A stretch of 64,000 nucleotides of DNA from contig OU696590.1 in the NCBI GenBank assembly GCA_916048095.2, forward strand, positions 5,984,052-6,048,051. The letters are read 5' to 3'. The notes below the pieces were generated by a model. It was not told the origin of the DNA, did no database searches, and saw nothing but the letters and a program-made list of their open reading frames with translations. The DNA is from Sacculina carcini. Lineage: Eukaryota; Arthropoda; Thecostraca; Sacculinidae. Of the stretch, positions 11,581 through 24,500 are shown one piece after another. Position 1 is the first letter of the stretch. The number at the start of each line of letters is the position of its first letter. The position numbers and the translations under genes were made by a program.

Positions 11581-12900
11581 TTGTGTGTGTGTGTTGGATT
11601 GTTTGATTGTGTGTGTGTGTGTGTGTGTGTATGTGTGTGTGTGTGTTGGATTGTTTGATTGTGTGTGTGTGTTGGATTGTTTGATTGTGTGTGTGTGTGT
11701 GTGTGTGTGTGTTGGATTGTATGTGTATGTGTTGGATTGTGTCATTGTATGTGTGTGTGTTTGTGTCAGTGTGTTTGATTGTGTGTATGTCAGTGTGTTG
11801 GATTGTATGTGCGTAGTTTGTGTGTGAGCGAGTGTGTGTATGTATGTATGTTTGTGTGTGTGTATATGTGTGTGTATGTATGTATGTTTGTGTGTGTGTG
11901 TGTGTGCAACACAAACACAGATATAAGCACTCTTATACAGTATGAGAAAAATCACAAATCACGTACGATCAAGACAGTCACACAAGTAGGCTACTACTGA
12001 GTGGACCGAGTTGCTTGCAGCACAGATATCAAGGCCAAATGATGTGGTGTGATTAGCTGCAGCCAATGATGACCAAGCAGAGCTTGACGTCACGAATCAT
12101 ACACGAGTGGGTGAACCAAACATCCGAATTCCTGAACCAAGTTAAAAACCACTGTATTGGAACAATACAAGCTCCAGCATGTGTGCGTGTGTGTGTGTCA
12201 GATAATGTATGTGCGTGTGTGTGTGTGTGTGTCAGATAATGTATGTGCGTGTGTGTGTGTGTGTGTCATATTATGTATGTATGTGTGTGTGTGTGTCAAC
12301 ATACACGTACCGGATGAACAGCGCTAGGGACTCGGTACATCTGCCGCGCACCACACGCTCCGTGTCGTTGAGGAACTTTATTTTGACCGTGATCAAATTC
12401 CCATCATCATCATCATCTTCTTCTTCTGGCTGATTTTCTTCATCTCCAGCCACGGCAAACACGTCATCATTGTCTGTGACGTCATCAGCTCGGCGCTGCA
12501 CGTGGTCGTCGCTGATTGGCTGGTCGTCGATGACGTCATCGTTGTTTGGCCGCCGCTGGCGAAGCACAACCTCCTCGTCCACGTCGACCGACAAGGACAG
12601 AGTTTGGGAGGCAGCCGGCTGCTGACGGCTCTCATCGCTCTGTCGCGAGCGGTCACGTGACACATCGCTCTCTTGTTGCCCGCTGACGTCATCAATGTGA
12701 ATGACTCGTCCGCCAACGATGATTGTTTGGATGCGCATAGGACGCGGCGGGACGCGTGTGCTACGCCAAACGGCCGCCAGCGCTAGCACACTCAGCACGC
12801 CGGCGAGAAACAGCGTCACCTCGTTGCCAACGCCCTCTATAATATCCAGCATTTTCGCGGCAGCTGTGGCCAGAAAGAAGTTGAACAGTAAGAAGGTCAT
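10862..12900 (-). CDS. Tmub: TMUB-like transmembrane ubiquitin-like protein, two exons
   Basis: Exon 1 is 12311-12900 (start ATG 12900, or ATG 12852) with donor GTACGT; exon 2 is 10862-11348, acceptor AACAG, joined in phase 2. Product about 358 residues, or 342 from the second ATG, which matches the family start better ([15 protein letters not shown] versus the vertebrate IEGVGDEV). Order: an N-terminal membrane segment ([18 protein letters not shown]), a long acidic, Ser/Gln-rich linker, a ubiquitin-like fold beginning [15 protein letters not shown] and continuing over the splice into [13 protein letters not shown] and NCVVHCHIS, then two C-terminal membrane segments ([19 protein letters not shown] and [19 protein letters not shown]) and a basic tail. 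In vertebrates TMUB proteins lie in the ER membrane; TMUB1 has roles in receptor recycling and ER-associated degradation. The linker is longer than in human TMUB1. Identity is good on the N-terminal motif, the FLND block and the LxYQGxxL block. Confidence 0.85.
11350..11912 (-). repeat. GT/TTGGATT minisatellite filling most of the TMUB-like intron
   Basis: On the plus strand the unit is GTTGGATTGTTTGATT plus a variable GT run. It begins a few bases from the 3' splice site of TMUB exon 2. Confidence 0.9.
11938..12140 (+). repeat. ~200-bp dispersed repeat, copy 1 of a near-identical pair
   Basis: Starts TATGAGAAAAATCACAAATC and runs through GGCTACTACTGAGTGGACCG to CGAATTCCTGAA. The copy at 20500-20696 differs at only a handful of positions. 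It sits in the TMUB-like intron; no open frame of note. Confidence 0.8.
12180..12300 (+). repeat. Short GT minisatellite at the TMUB-like 5' splice site
   Basis: Three to four units of a GT run plus CAGATAATGTATGTGC, within 10 bases of the donor of TMUB exon 1. Confidence 0.8.
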
Positions 12901-13190
12901 AGTGTTCAAAGTTGGCTCAGTTGGTCAATTGCATGAGATGCTCGACTATTTTGTGTCTATTGAATTATACATATATATATAATACTCACATACTCCGATG
13001 AAAAGTATATTGCATACACACACACACATATACACTTGTCGTGTCTTGTTGCCTTTTTGCTATACTGATTTCGATGACCCAATATACCCAATCAACTGAA
13101 CTCAGCAGAATTATCCGGGGGTATACTTGTATATTCAAACCCCCAGCCAATTTATTGGGGTATATACACCCTGAAGAGGTACGCCCATGT
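12901..13190 (+). repeat. ACTCAGTTGGTCAATT family, copy 2
   Basis: Same family as 8830-9120. It touches the first in-frame ATG of the TMUB-like gene (12900), so the true 5' UTR must include, or splice around, this repeat. Confidence 0.7.
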
Positions 13191-13247
13191 ACAACACTAT
13201 GATACAATTAACATTTATAATGTATTCACGGGCTGTGTGGATAGATT

Positions 13248-13562
13248 TCATCGGCAAACCTGTCCTAGGCCAGTGGTCTCTGGCAGGCAATGCCGAATGC
13301 GGTGAACTACAGCGGTGATTCCCGGTAGATTTGAGTCGAGATAACAATTAACAAAGTCGATGCAATTATATATCAACAAGGCCGAAGCAGATAAGCAGTA
13401 AACAAACAGTAAACCTGGCTCGACAACTGAACTTGCAGCCACACTGAAATTAGCAAAACCACCCAGGCTCATGATGATGGACAGTGTATATGCTACCCAA
13501 TCACAAAACCTATCCTGTGCTGCTGTGAACCACAAATATCCGTATCCATTTAAATGAAGCAA
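13248..13562 (-). other. Hydrophobic open frame, doubtful gene
   Basis: A 104-codon open frame without an early ATG, with two possible membrane segments (WVAYTLSIIMSLGGFA and PGLLFVYCLSASALLIY). It lies upstream of the TMUB-like gene on the same strand. No family was recognised and no splice pattern supports it. Confidence 0.2.
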
Positions 13563-15135
13563 AATGAAACATAACGATAATAATTGACGCTGGCGAAAAA
13601 AACTGACAACGAAAAAAAGAATGATATCATGATTCCAGGTATAAAATATAATCTACAAGCTTCTAGATGCGATAATATGTGGAAACCTTTTAGAAATACT
13701 CACAACTCTTGTACACAAGACAAAACAGAAGTTTACCTTCTACGTCATGACTCAATCGGGTGTGTCAATAAATATTATTTTTGTATAAAAGCGAATTAAA
13801 ATTTTTGTTTGCTCGTACTGAAAAAAGAAAGATTTTGAAATTAAATACGATAACTGATATTTGTGATATTCTAACACCCTATTATTGAGCAGCACACTAT
13901 AATTCACGGAAGTATTATTGAATTTATTCAACGTATTCGGCATTTAATGTGTGTGTACGCATAGAAAAATTAGTGACGAAAAATATAGTTGTAAATCCTG
14001 TAACATTCAAGATGTAATCCAAACATAATTTGGCGAAAAGCGTGTTGCTGGCATCCCTATGTGCGATAATATTATGGAAGCTGCGTCTCAGCTGCGTCTG
14101 GGTCAGTGTTGTCTGCTGGTGGGTTGTTGTTGGTTGGCGGGAGGTGCTTTGTTGCATAACTGTAAGTTCGTATCGATGTGCTCTCGTATATCCGTGTCGT
14201 ACGCAGCTGATTCAAGCTAGTAAACATATTTTCTCGCTTCTATTTGTTTTTCTCATATATCCAGCCTATAAATGCTTGTCTTTTGTCTGGTTTTGTTCTT
14301 TGCTTGTATGTGATGTCATCTTGTATAATTGTATATTGTCTGTTCTGCTTTAGTCATTTGCTGTAGTTATTTGCTTGAATTCTCAATATAGTTACAACAA
14401 TAATTATTCCTTCACTTTCAAACGGTATTTTATCGATTGTGATTGTGCTTGCTCTAAACGCTGATTATGTTGTTACTATTTTGAGTAAACTTATACTTGT
14501 TATAAAACTTTGTTTTATTTTCTTCCTGGCTGTGATGAGGCATGCATCGGTTTTGATATTGTTTCATTAGCTTTCATTGCCGATATTATTTAATATTTAT
14601 TTTGTATTGAATAGTTTTGCATTTTTGGGTTTTATTGATGAGTGTTGCATTATATCAGCAATTTGATTAAACTCAGGCAACACAAGCTATTCAGCTTCAA
14701 CTGTCTTTCCAGTTTTCGTTTAAGCACACTTTCTGATTATGTTGAATTGAACGCTAGAAAAATGAATGAATGAAGCAATTCATATTAAAATTGTGTTGTT
14801 TTCTCACAGATATCTCTCTGTATTGTTGTTCGGTGTATCGCAACACCTTGTCAGTCCGTCTGTCTGTCTGTCTGTCACGAACCACCAACAGTAACAGCAT
14901 CAGCAGCAACTGCTTGTGTCTTCAACGACTTGTCTTCTAGGAACAGTTCTTCTGTGAGCCAGCCAGCGAGTGACCGAGTGAAATTGAGAGAGCTAGAGAG
15001 TGATAGAGTCAGGTGGAAAGTGAGAGAAAAGAGAGTGTTGAGGACAACCAGGCAGAGTAAGAGAGAGAGAGAGAGAGAGTGTGAGAGAGAGTGGGCGCGC
15101 GTGGCGCTGTCTATTCGCCGGGCCGTTGTAGGCCC
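13563..15135. promoter_or_regulatory. Upstream region and probable 5' UTR of NLK
   Basis: NLK (plus) and the TMUB-like gene (minus) point away from each other across 2.2 kb. The last 300 bases before the NLK ATG are GA-rich (GAGA run near 15060-15090) with a TCTG run at 14857-14876, as expected for a 5' UTR. No TATA box or start site could be fixed. Confidence 0.4.
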
Positions 15136-16863
15136 ATGGCTGCTGTGAGCGCTCGTACGCACATGGCTTTGCCCGCGGCCGCCGTGCCTTCAGGTCAGTC
15201 GGGCCATGCGGCAGCCGGCGGTGGCGATGGTGCTGCCATCTTGGCGGCGCACCAGCCGATGCCGGCGTTCGGCGGCGCCTCATCGACGGCGGCGGCTTCT
15301 ACTGCGTCCAGTCAACAGCAACCCGATAGACCGATTGGCTACGGAGCTTTCGGCGTGGTCTGGTCAGTCTCTCCCCCCTCTCTCCTCCCGCTCTCCATCT
15401 CCCGCTTTCTGTATTTCAATGTATTTTATGATTCAACAGGTGGATTTCTTTGCTGGATACCAAACTGCTTTCGACTCATATACCATATCATGTCGAATGT
15501 TTCTATTACTTATGAAATTTAACTGCATTCATTCATGAATGATTACATTGCCAATGACGGCTCATTCATGAAACCCAATGACTACATTGATGGCAAGTCA
15601 GATAGAATGCATTTGGATGAATGTTTGTACACCTGAACTGTTTAGTGTTTAGTGTTTAGTGTTTCCCGAGTGTAGGATTTTCTTCGTTGAGCTGAACAAA
15701 AATTGTGGCGCATAAAAGCGCATTATTTTATTGTAATATTTTAGATAAATTAAGCTAAAAAAATAAGCGCAGCTTGTCGATTTTCTCGGCTCAAATATTC
15801 GTGTGTATTTCCTTGCTGTGCTTTTAAGATTACGTTATCTTACTGCTTCGATTGTATTGTCTCTTAGCCGATTTGCTAAGACGCACGCTTTGTAAACAAG
15901 AGGTCCGGGGTTCGATTCCCTGATGAGGTGTAGCTGGGTGTGTTCGTATGTTAAAGGTATAGCCCAATTGTCACCAGGCTGGTTTCATGTGTGCTGGCTG
16001 CGTGACTGCGAACTAATGTTCAAATGCGTAGTTCAACGCAACTTGTGCTTCACAGGTCCTAGGTTCAAATCTAATCATGTCCAATATTTACTATAAATGC
16101 ACATTTGACCCTGCGTGTGTTTTATCCATGCGGATCCGTTTGTGATCGTTTTTTTTGCGACTGCATGATATTGAATCCAAAGGAGCAACTGAATCTCTTG
16201 TAAACAATGAGATCTTATTATTGAGGAGCGGGTGGAATCACAGGAAGGTGTTAGTGAAGATATTTTGGCTGATTTTTTGGCTAATCCTCTTAAACAGTGT
16301 GCGAATATATAAATATGTCTAAATATTGTATATTAGTGTAGGTTCTAATAAAGGTTTGCACGAATGTGGCAGGGTCTTTTTCATGTAGCTTTCAAAAAAT
16401 CAGGATTTGAAAAGTGTCAACACTGAAAAAACAGACAGACACATAAGACACACAGACACACATACACATAGACACACATACACATACACACATATACACA
16501 TATACACATAGACACACAGACACAAAAGACACACATACACATAGCCACACAGACACATAGACATAGAGTTCTTTCTCTAAATAATCGCTGCATCTTTAAA
16601 TTATTCTCAGAAATCACCACACACATGCATGTGTGTGTGTGTGTGTGTGTATGTATGTGTATATGTGTATGAGTGTGTGTGTGTGGATCTTACCGACATG
16701 TTTGTTGTGTCTGGACCACTGCAATGTGTGTATGTGTGTGTGTTGTGTGGTACCTTGTAGTGTTGCAAGGTTGATGGTGGGTGACTTCTGTCATCACATC
16801 ACTACTACCTGCTCTCATACTCTTCCTATATCATACTCTTTCTTCACGGGCTTTTCGTAAACT

Positions 16864-16898
<35 letters not shown>

Positions 16899-18479
16899 AC
16901 GGACAGACAGACAGACACAATCTGTCCTTCGTGCGACAAAATGGACTTTCACCGTTCATCGTCACGGGAATGACTGCCTGCGTGTGTGTATGTCTGTGTG
17001 TGTGTCTGTGCTCCGCCCAACTTGATCGGTGTAGCGTATATCCGCCGATGTCAACACACACACACACAGACAGACAGATAGACAAATAGATAGACGTGCT
17101 TCCAGTTCCCATGCATGTGTGAGCTTGCGCTTTCTGTACTTGCTGGTGTGTATGTGTGTATGTGTGTGCGTGTGTGTGTGCACGTGTGTGTCTAGAATTA
17201 GCCATCACCTGGGCAATCTCCTCGCCTCTGCCTTTTGCTCTTTTTTCTCTTTCACTCTTTCTTTATGTACTCCTTTTTTTGGTCACTTTCAAATGTTTAC
17301 TGATAATTGACAAATTATGTCTAATTGGATCGAGATTTTGTGGACTGCGTGGTGTATTGGTTAGCACACCCGCCTCACAAGCGGGAGGTCCGTTGTTCGA
17401 AACCCAACGGAGGAGATTTTCTTGAGCGAATTCTATAATGCAACAGCCCCTGTCCACCCAGCAGTAAATGACGGTACCAGATATCAGTCATGAGTTGTGT
17501 CATGTATTCTGGGGAGGTGGCCCTCTCTAATACGTCTTCCGTTTTTGTTCTCATTTATACTCTAAAGTTTCGTGTTTATTTTACTATTCTCCTGCTTAAT
17601 ATTATGAATTTCGCTTCGCAGACTTTCGCAACTTGGCGCCTTGTTGCAACACGATGTTGCTCGGTGCGTGGGAATGTATGTTGCATGCAATGGCGCTGTG
17701 TTTGGCCATGGTAACTGACTGTACACGCGCGTTGTTTTGCATGCCTCAATCGCAAGAACACACATGTGTGTGTGTGTCTGTTTGTCTATCTGTCTGTTAT
17801 GCTAGTATTTTCAGAATCAACTGTATGCTTCAGTGAACCAGCTGACGTGTGTGTGTATGTGACGTTGTGTGTTCCAAGCTGGGATTTTAAAGAATTCAAG
17901 GTATTTGTTGATTTGACCAAAGCTCATGTTAGGAGCTGTATGTCTGTGGTCTCACAACATAACGGTGCGGTGCAGTGAGCAATCTTCATACGTGATCTCC
18001 TTCATTGCTGTTGCTGACGTCATCGCTGACAATTGCATGACAGCAAAAGTCCTTGTGTGTGTGTGTGTGTCGTGTCAGAGAGGCGACTAAAAGCGATACT
18101 TCCTCATTTCTACTCCAATTCTGTGTGTGTATTGTGTGCTTTTGGGTGCCACCCCTTTTGACATCTCTTTGGGTGCCAACCCTGAGGGAATTCCTTTTTC
18201 GCATACAAATTCCTTCCTCTTTCCTTCAAACTCCCTTTTTCACAGATGAGGTAGTACGTTGTAATCGTGTTGAACCCTCCTAGGACGTCTGCTTGATCCG
18301 CCACTGGAATCCGGGTCTATTTTTCTCATGCAGCCGTTTTGAAGTTGTGTGTGTATGTGCTGATGAATTCACAAAAGCCTTCTCTATTCTGTTTGCGTGT
18401 TTGTACCATGAATGTTCACACACGAATCGATGTTCCCTGTGTTGGTCTTTTGTAGTCTTTACGTCAACGAACGACAGTT

Positions 18480-18518
<39 letters not shown>

Positions 18519-21500
18519 TTTGTTGTCTAATCCCGGCGTCTCCATCGCCAGCGCACCCACAGACATCACAGCTCATGAGGTGTCCCCCTGTGAAAGTGTT
18601 CGCTTACCGATTCCACACACACACACACAGTACCGGTTGTTTTCCAGACTGGCGGTATTTTTTCTCACAGTCACATTCCAGCCACGTTCGTTCCCACTGT
18701 GTGTGTGTGTGTGTGTGTGTGTGTCAGTTGGGATGGTGTGTTTTTCGTTCTTTTTGTGCGGTGCTCATTGGCGGAGACCATCGACCATCCATTTTCCCTT
18801 CATCTCTCTTTGTCTACCTATTCTCTTCCAAACCCTCTCTCTCTCTCTCTCTGGGTGTTGGAGGTTTCGCTTTTCTTTTGTTCATGTGTGTGTGTGGCGA
18901 TGGTGCGTGTATATTGAGGGTGGAGGTCTGCTTGAGCAACGCCTAAGGAGTGCCACAAATGACTGAAGACACACCCCGACCCCATCCGTCCATCCATTCA
19001 TACACTTTCATTGTTTGAACTTTATTAGCCGGGACATCCCTTATTTGCATCCACTTGCAATTTTCGGTTATTGGGCAAAAAGTGATTTTAATTTTTTTAT
19101 ACCAGCATGGACTGCATTTTGACGGCATTTGGTGCGATGCTGGAGAGATATCCCTACACTGAGGAGAGAGTGGTCTGGAGGACGTTCTCTCCTGACATTC
19201 TTCAATGATCATCAACCAACTATATATATCTGCAATGTTCTCAGTTTTGGTCATACTTTGACGCAGACGAACATTCTACCGGACTTTCATAGTTTTTTTC
19301 TTCTTCTCGAGGTCCAGCATCATTGGGCCTGGCGTTGAGTGTTTGTAGTGCAGTGGCTTCCAAACCTGTGATACGCGGGGACCTTCTACGAGGTCAGTGG
19401 TTCTTAACCTGCAGGGAATGGAAGAGTTGCCAAGTGTGAAGCTAAAGGTAGGACAGAACTGGACAACTATGTGTTTTTTTATCCATTCAAATTCGTTTAT
19501 TTTTGTTTCTAATTACCTCTAATGACATTTACTTTGATGTAACAACTGCATTTATTCAATTTATCAGCTCTGTGTTGTGTGGAAAATGAAGATGAGATGG
19601 CTCATTAAGAAGAAGTGGGGAATCAGTGAGAAAACATGTTAAACCCCACTATATTCCAGGCACGCAAACACTTTCATTGTCATGAACACAATGACACCAG
19701 GGCATCATTTCTGATGTGTTGTGAGCAAAGTAATGTCCCTCATTAACCAGCTGATTGATACTGTATGAAACATCTTCCAAGTGGTACTCGACCAGGAAAA
19801 GGTTGAGAACCACAACGTTCTGGTTATCCGCGTTTGTGTGACTGCTCATTCGCTCTCTCCCACTGTGTGTCGGTGTCTCCTATCCTCTCTCTTGATGTTT
19901 CCACCTCTTCTTCAGTGCATGTGTGTGTGTACATATGTGTGAAATATGTTTGTACCCCAGTCCACAGTGTGTTTGGCCTGTATGTGTATGTGTGTGTGCA
20001 TGTGCATGTACGTGTTGCCGACGGCAAGTTCATTGATCCTGCCTACTCTGCTGTGTGTATGTCTATGTATGTTTGTATGTGTGTGTGTGCGTGTGTACTA
20101 ACAACGTGCGTAAAGTGGAGCGCACGGAGAAGGCGCACACACACAAACATACAAACACACATACATGAACCAGCACAACTGGCGTGCATGCTCTTATGTG
20201 TAAATGTGCACTCTATGATTTGTGTGTGTGTGTGTGTGAACCCCGTAGTCTCTCCCCCTCCATCCCTCTCTCCCACTTACTCTTTCTTTCACCCCTTATT
20301 TCCAGTCCTGTCTCTGCGGTCATTGGCACTGTGTGTTTGTGTGTGTGTGTGTGTGTTGTCGCTATGCATCCACAAACACACACACACACACAAACACACA
20401 CCTGCTCTTGGTTTATTGGTTCTCAACCTTATTGTAGCTACTGAACATCACAGGTTACATACATGCAACAATCTAGCCCTGTTTCGTGTTTGAAGTATTA
20501 TATGAGAACAATCACAAATCACGTACGATCAAGACAGTCACACAAGTAGGCTACTACTGAGTGGACCGAGTTGCTTGCAGCACAGATATCAAGACCAAGT
20601 GATGTGGTGTGATTAACTGCAGCCAATGATGACCAAGCAGAGCTTGACGTCATGAATCATACACGAGTGGGTGAACCAAACCTCCGAATTCCTGAAACTG
20701 ACTCACCGAACCCCTGGTTCTTTAACTGTAAGAGGTATTACGTAGGAATTTATGTAAAAATGACCAGGGTAAAGGTAGGAGAAATGGCACAATTTATAAA
20801 TCTTTTGATATACATCAAAACGTAAAGGTCATATAGAAGTATTGTTCAGGCATTATGTGAAAGCTTGAAATCTCATGTTTTGACCAAGTGTACATAACAT
20901 TTGATCAAGCCTTTCCTTACTTCTTTGTGTAATATTTGCATAAAGTTTTCATTCATTGTAAAATTCAGCGAACCTAATACAACTCCATGAAACACTACTG
21001 CTTCGTATTTCGAAATTTTCTCGACTACTTTGAGACAAACTCATTCGAGAATTTAACAAACTAACATATTTTCTCAACATTTAAACTTCAATATATTGTG
21101 TGTCATTTTTACCGTTCTCCATTACGTACAGATACGTAATAAGTGAATTCTGTTCTTCGCGTCCCCTTGTGTAAACCGCCCGGGTTCTTTGGGTGGCACT
21201 TTGTCATACATGTTAGTCGTCTGGTACTGATGTACCAGTACCAGTACTGGTACATCTCCACTTCCAACAACAACACATGCACCGTTTATCAGTTCAGTTG
21301 GTTCTTAACCTGTGTGGGCAATGGAAGAGTTGTCAAGTGGGAAGCTAAAGGTCGGACAGAAAAGGACAACTATGTGTGTGTTTTTATCAATTCAAATTCG
21401 TTTATTTTTGTTTCCCAATGACCTCTAATGATCATTTACTTTGATGTAACAACTGAATTCATTGAATTTATCAGCGTTGTGTTGTGTGGAAAATGAAGAG

Positions 21501-24500
21501 ATGGCTCACATTAAGAAGAAGTGGGGAATCAGTGAGAAAAGAGGTTGAGAACCACTGGTCTACAGCTTTAGCATCTGTTAACATTATAACTAACGTGCTG
21601 ACGGGTTAACTTGCTGTGTGTGTGTGTGTGTGTTATTCTACTGTCATCCACCTAACCACACTGGAGAATCATGCTGGTCTTATGGGGGAACAGCTTCTGT
21701 CTGTGTGTGTGTGTGTGTGGGTGTTTTTACTACTCGAACACCACCTGGAGTCGCAAAACACCATTGGAGCCGATGTGTGTGCGTGCATGTGCGTGTGTAT
21801 AGTCGAACAAAGACAGTTTAGTTTCAACTCGTCTGCGTGTGTATGTGTGTATGTGTGTGTGTGTGTGTGTGTCTGGTCAAACCCGGATGATGGCCTCCAA
21901 CTAGCACACAGACACACACACACACGCATACACACACAGACGACCCTCTGGCTTGGCTTGGCGTGGGGATGAATATATGCGCAGGGACAGAGGGGAAGAG
22001 CGCTCAGTGGCAACGCCACCTAGATACAAGGCCTTTCCATCCCCTCCCCATGGGGGGTGTTACGTCAGCTCGTCCGTCCTAACGCTACCTGGGTATCACA
22101 TCTTGCTATGACTCATCTATAAACCGATGCTAATGACTCAGCTACAAAGCATTGAAACGCTGACGCTGCATCGCTGATCACGTGATCAGTTCGTTGTCAG
22201 TGTAGCGTTGTCAGTTCGTTGTCAGCGCGTGTTTGTGGTGTTGTCTGTATTTGTGGCGTTGCGCGTTTTGCGATTCTACGTGTGTTCGCTGTGATAATTA
22301 TTTGTGGCGTTGTGCGCATTATATTTTCAGTGCAGCGTAGTTGGTTCGACGTGTTTATGTTAGTATTGCGTTCACAATTGTAGTGGCATTGAGCGTTTGC
22401 ATTCGCTGTTGCTTCTATCATACTTTAAGCAGTGTTGTAGTGTTTCCCGCAAGTTTACTTCAAGTATTATTAGATTGGTGTATTCCGGAGAATTTCACCT
22501 TTTGGAGTGAAAGGTAAGTCAATAAATGCTCACTCATTTATCTCTTCCGTTGAACCTGATTTTGTTGAATTAGTTAAGATATGTTTCAATCTTTTTGAAA
22601 TATTTGATCATTTTATGCGCTGCATTTTATATCTTAATAATGACATTATCTATTACATCTTACGATTCTTACTCCCATTGTTTGAAAAAGCTGGTATTGC
22701 GTTGTGATTGTTTAGTCCAGTGGTTATTAGCCGGGAGAATCCATACCCCTTGGTGGAATGGGAATCAAAGGTCGGAGGTATGGGATTAAATATCTGGATA
22801 CCGCTATAAATTAGCAATAGCTATAATAATATTAAAAGTAACAAAGTGAATAAAATAACTCAAATAATAATAAAATAACAAATTTATCATTGGCTATTTC
22901 CTAGTAATCCGTATCTAAATTACAGTAAATTCAAGCGATTGCAATATTCGTGGATCTGGAAGACAAACTGGCAAATTATGATAGGATTGGTGATAATTAT
23001 TTGAACAATTTGATATTTTATTCAATTATTTGATAATTATTTGATTAATTATTTCTGATTTCTGATATGGTGTTTATTTGTGATATGGTGGAAATTTGTG
23101 ATATGGTGTTAATGTGTGATATGGTGTTAATGTGTGATATGGTGTTAATGTGTGGTATGGTGTATATCTGCGTGTGTCAATATCGTTGATGAGTGATATG
23201 GTGTTAATGTGTGGTATGGTGTATATCTGCGTGTGTCATTATCGTTGATATAGAGTGAATATTGCCCATGGATTTGCTTTAAGATCGATTATTCAATATT
23301 CTCATGTGAAAGCGTGTCAATTCATTGATTTCTTGGCACCGCTGAGAAATATTATGAATCCAGTGGTTCGAACAAATTTAATGTTAGGAAGTCGATATAA
23401 GCGAAAATGAAAGATTTCGGATTGATAAAAACACGCATTTGTCCTTCTATCCGACATAAGTTCCCCACTTAGCGACACTTACAATTGACAAATCAACACT
23501 TACAAACACACTTACAATATCTATCAGCGGATAATTAGCGCATGTTTCGGACCGCTGTTCTATGTGATATTTAAGCATAATTAATCATCACATTTATTGT
23601 TGTTTGTCAATGCTGGAATTTATGCTCAGTTATTGGCTTTGTATTTCGCAATGTTGTATTCGTGAAGTGTGTAAACACGTTTTTGTCGACATGTTGATGG
23701 GCTGCAGCATGTTGTGAATTATGAATTAAATAGCGTACCCGTGTCTGAATTCACTGTGGCAAGTAATTAATGAAACATGTCATATTGGCTTCTATATTTG
23801 ACCGTTTTCTTGTTGTTAATTCGCACGCTTGGTACAATACATGATCGTAAACCTCCTAAATTTTGTTTGTATTAGGTTGTAAAAATAATTGCTAAGCATT
23901 ATACAGCTTCTAAATGCAAGGTTTCATTTAAAACTGGGAGTATTTGTGAAAATAATGCACCGGCGTACGCATAATATCAACTAACAGTGCAACGCAACAC
24001 ATACACACTGCACCGACGTTGGCCGAACGCTGTGACGTCACAAAATCGTGAAACGGCCTTGTATCTAGGTGGCATTGTCAGTGGCCAGGTGTTAGTCGCT
24101 CTCATACTCTTTGACTCCTCTTTTCCTCTCTCTCCTCACTGTTGCCCTTCTGAAGTGTCTACTGTCTGGAATATTATCCGTATTGTGTGTGTGTGTGTGT
24201 GTGTGGTTTTAGTTCAATTCTAACACCGTGTTAATATATTGGTGTCATTTTGTTTATTGTATGTGTCTTCTGTTTCAGAATTACTTATAATATTTGCCAA
24301 TATTTTGTTGTTGTCACTCGGTTGTGTTTTGTTCTGTTCAGATTGGCTAAATCCGCGTGGTTAGAATGCATGGGAGACGATGTGTTTGTTCCTCATTGTG
24401 TTCCCATTTGCCGCCCTAGTTTTGTGTTTCTCATCAGCGTGTTGGCTGTTCAATGTGGAGTTCTATGTCAAAGTTCAGGCATTGTGGTGGCATTGTCATA

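Noticed and set aside
10862..11914. A single 350-residue minus-strand protein
   Set aside because: The first half is repeat translation (HTHTHT); only the part from 11348 is coding, as TMUB exon 2.
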